From contig SAAL01000021.1 of NCBI GenBank assembly GCA_009929445.1, positions 1 through 42,174 of the forward strand: a stretch of DNA of 42,174 nt. Direction: 5' to 3'. Every line of letters begins with the position of its first letter. Position 1 is the first letter of the stretch. The notes beneath the pieces were generated by a model. It was not told where the DNA came from. It searched no databases and was given only the letters and a program-made list of their open reading frames with translations. Positions 42,167 through 42,174 of this stretch are shown here, piece after piece. This stretch comes from Bacteroidia bacterium. Lineage in GTDB: Bacteria; Bacteroidota; Bacteroidia; Bacteroidales; Paludibacteraceae. A program made the translations under genes and the position numbers.

Positions 42167-42174
42167 TTTTTTTT

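Overview
The window looks like a chromosomal piece of a Bacteroidota bacterium, most likely order Bacteroidales. The evidence is: promoter -7 boxes of the form TAnnTTTG upstream of many genes; A/T-rich leaders with almost no Shine-Dalgarno sequences; a DUF4492 gene in front of cydAB; an OstA / PpiC-type chaperone / guaB gene block; and a kduI-kduD-DUF4861 uronate locus. A closer taxonomic placement cannot be made from the sequence alone. No rRNA, tRNA, CRISPR array, transposase or phage gene was found.

Layout. (1) 1-3.9 kb: respiratory genes, with a cytochrome bo-type subunit IV (cyoD) followed by its own terminator, then a DUF4492-cydA-cydB bd-oxidase operon. (2) 3.9-11.7 kb: housekeeping genes on mixed strands: a YjjG-type nucleotidase, a coiled-coil lipoprotein, rsmI, an acidic conserved hypothetical, tdk, recJ, a DUF72 protein and an exported nitroreductase-fold protein. 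(3) 11.8-20.9 kb: a three-transcript arsenic island, all on the + strand. Transcript 1 is arsR1, an ArsE-like thioredoxin, arsF and arsG (nitro-aromatic arsenical reduction and efflux). Transcript 2 is an ArsP-like permease, exported rhodanese, outer-membrane porin, DUF2798, DGC-domain protein and membrane-anchored thioredoxin. Transcript 3 is arsR2, cytoplasmic rhodanese, arsC, arsM and acr3 (inorganic arsenic). (4) 20.9-28.9 kb: an envelope-biogenesis block on the - strand (OstA-like, SurA-like, a lipoprotein, a double-parvulin PPIase) behind guaB. (5) 29-38.8 kb: an SDR protein, a SHOCT/DUF4870 membrane protein, a TatD-type hydrolase, an S41 protease, pnuC, an aspartyl protease with PDZ, a PAP2 phosphatase, a nicotinamide riboside kinase, a serine acetyltransferase with an unusual basic/Cys-rich tail, and an RlmL-like methyltransferase. 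(6) 39.0-42.2 kb: the start of a uronate catabolism operon (kduI, kduD, DUF4861 lipoprotein), cut by the window end.

The most notable part is the arsenic island. Two of its promoters share the operator GTTCG-N8-CGAAC and a third has the same CG-N8-CG spacing; in the two arsR promoters the N8 is itself the -7 box, so repressor binding would mask the promoter. The island combines inorganic arsenic genes (arsC, arsM, acr3) with organoarsenical genes (arsFG, arsP) and an unusual number of sulfur-transfer or thiol proteins: two rhodaneses, three thioredoxin-fold proteins and Cys-rich tags on ArsM and a rhodanese. This suggests, as inference only, a link between arsenic detoxification and sulfane sulfur or thioarsenicals. 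Other points of interest are the CysE C-terminal extension, a dispersed palindromic intergenic repeat, and a long kduI leader with hairpins.
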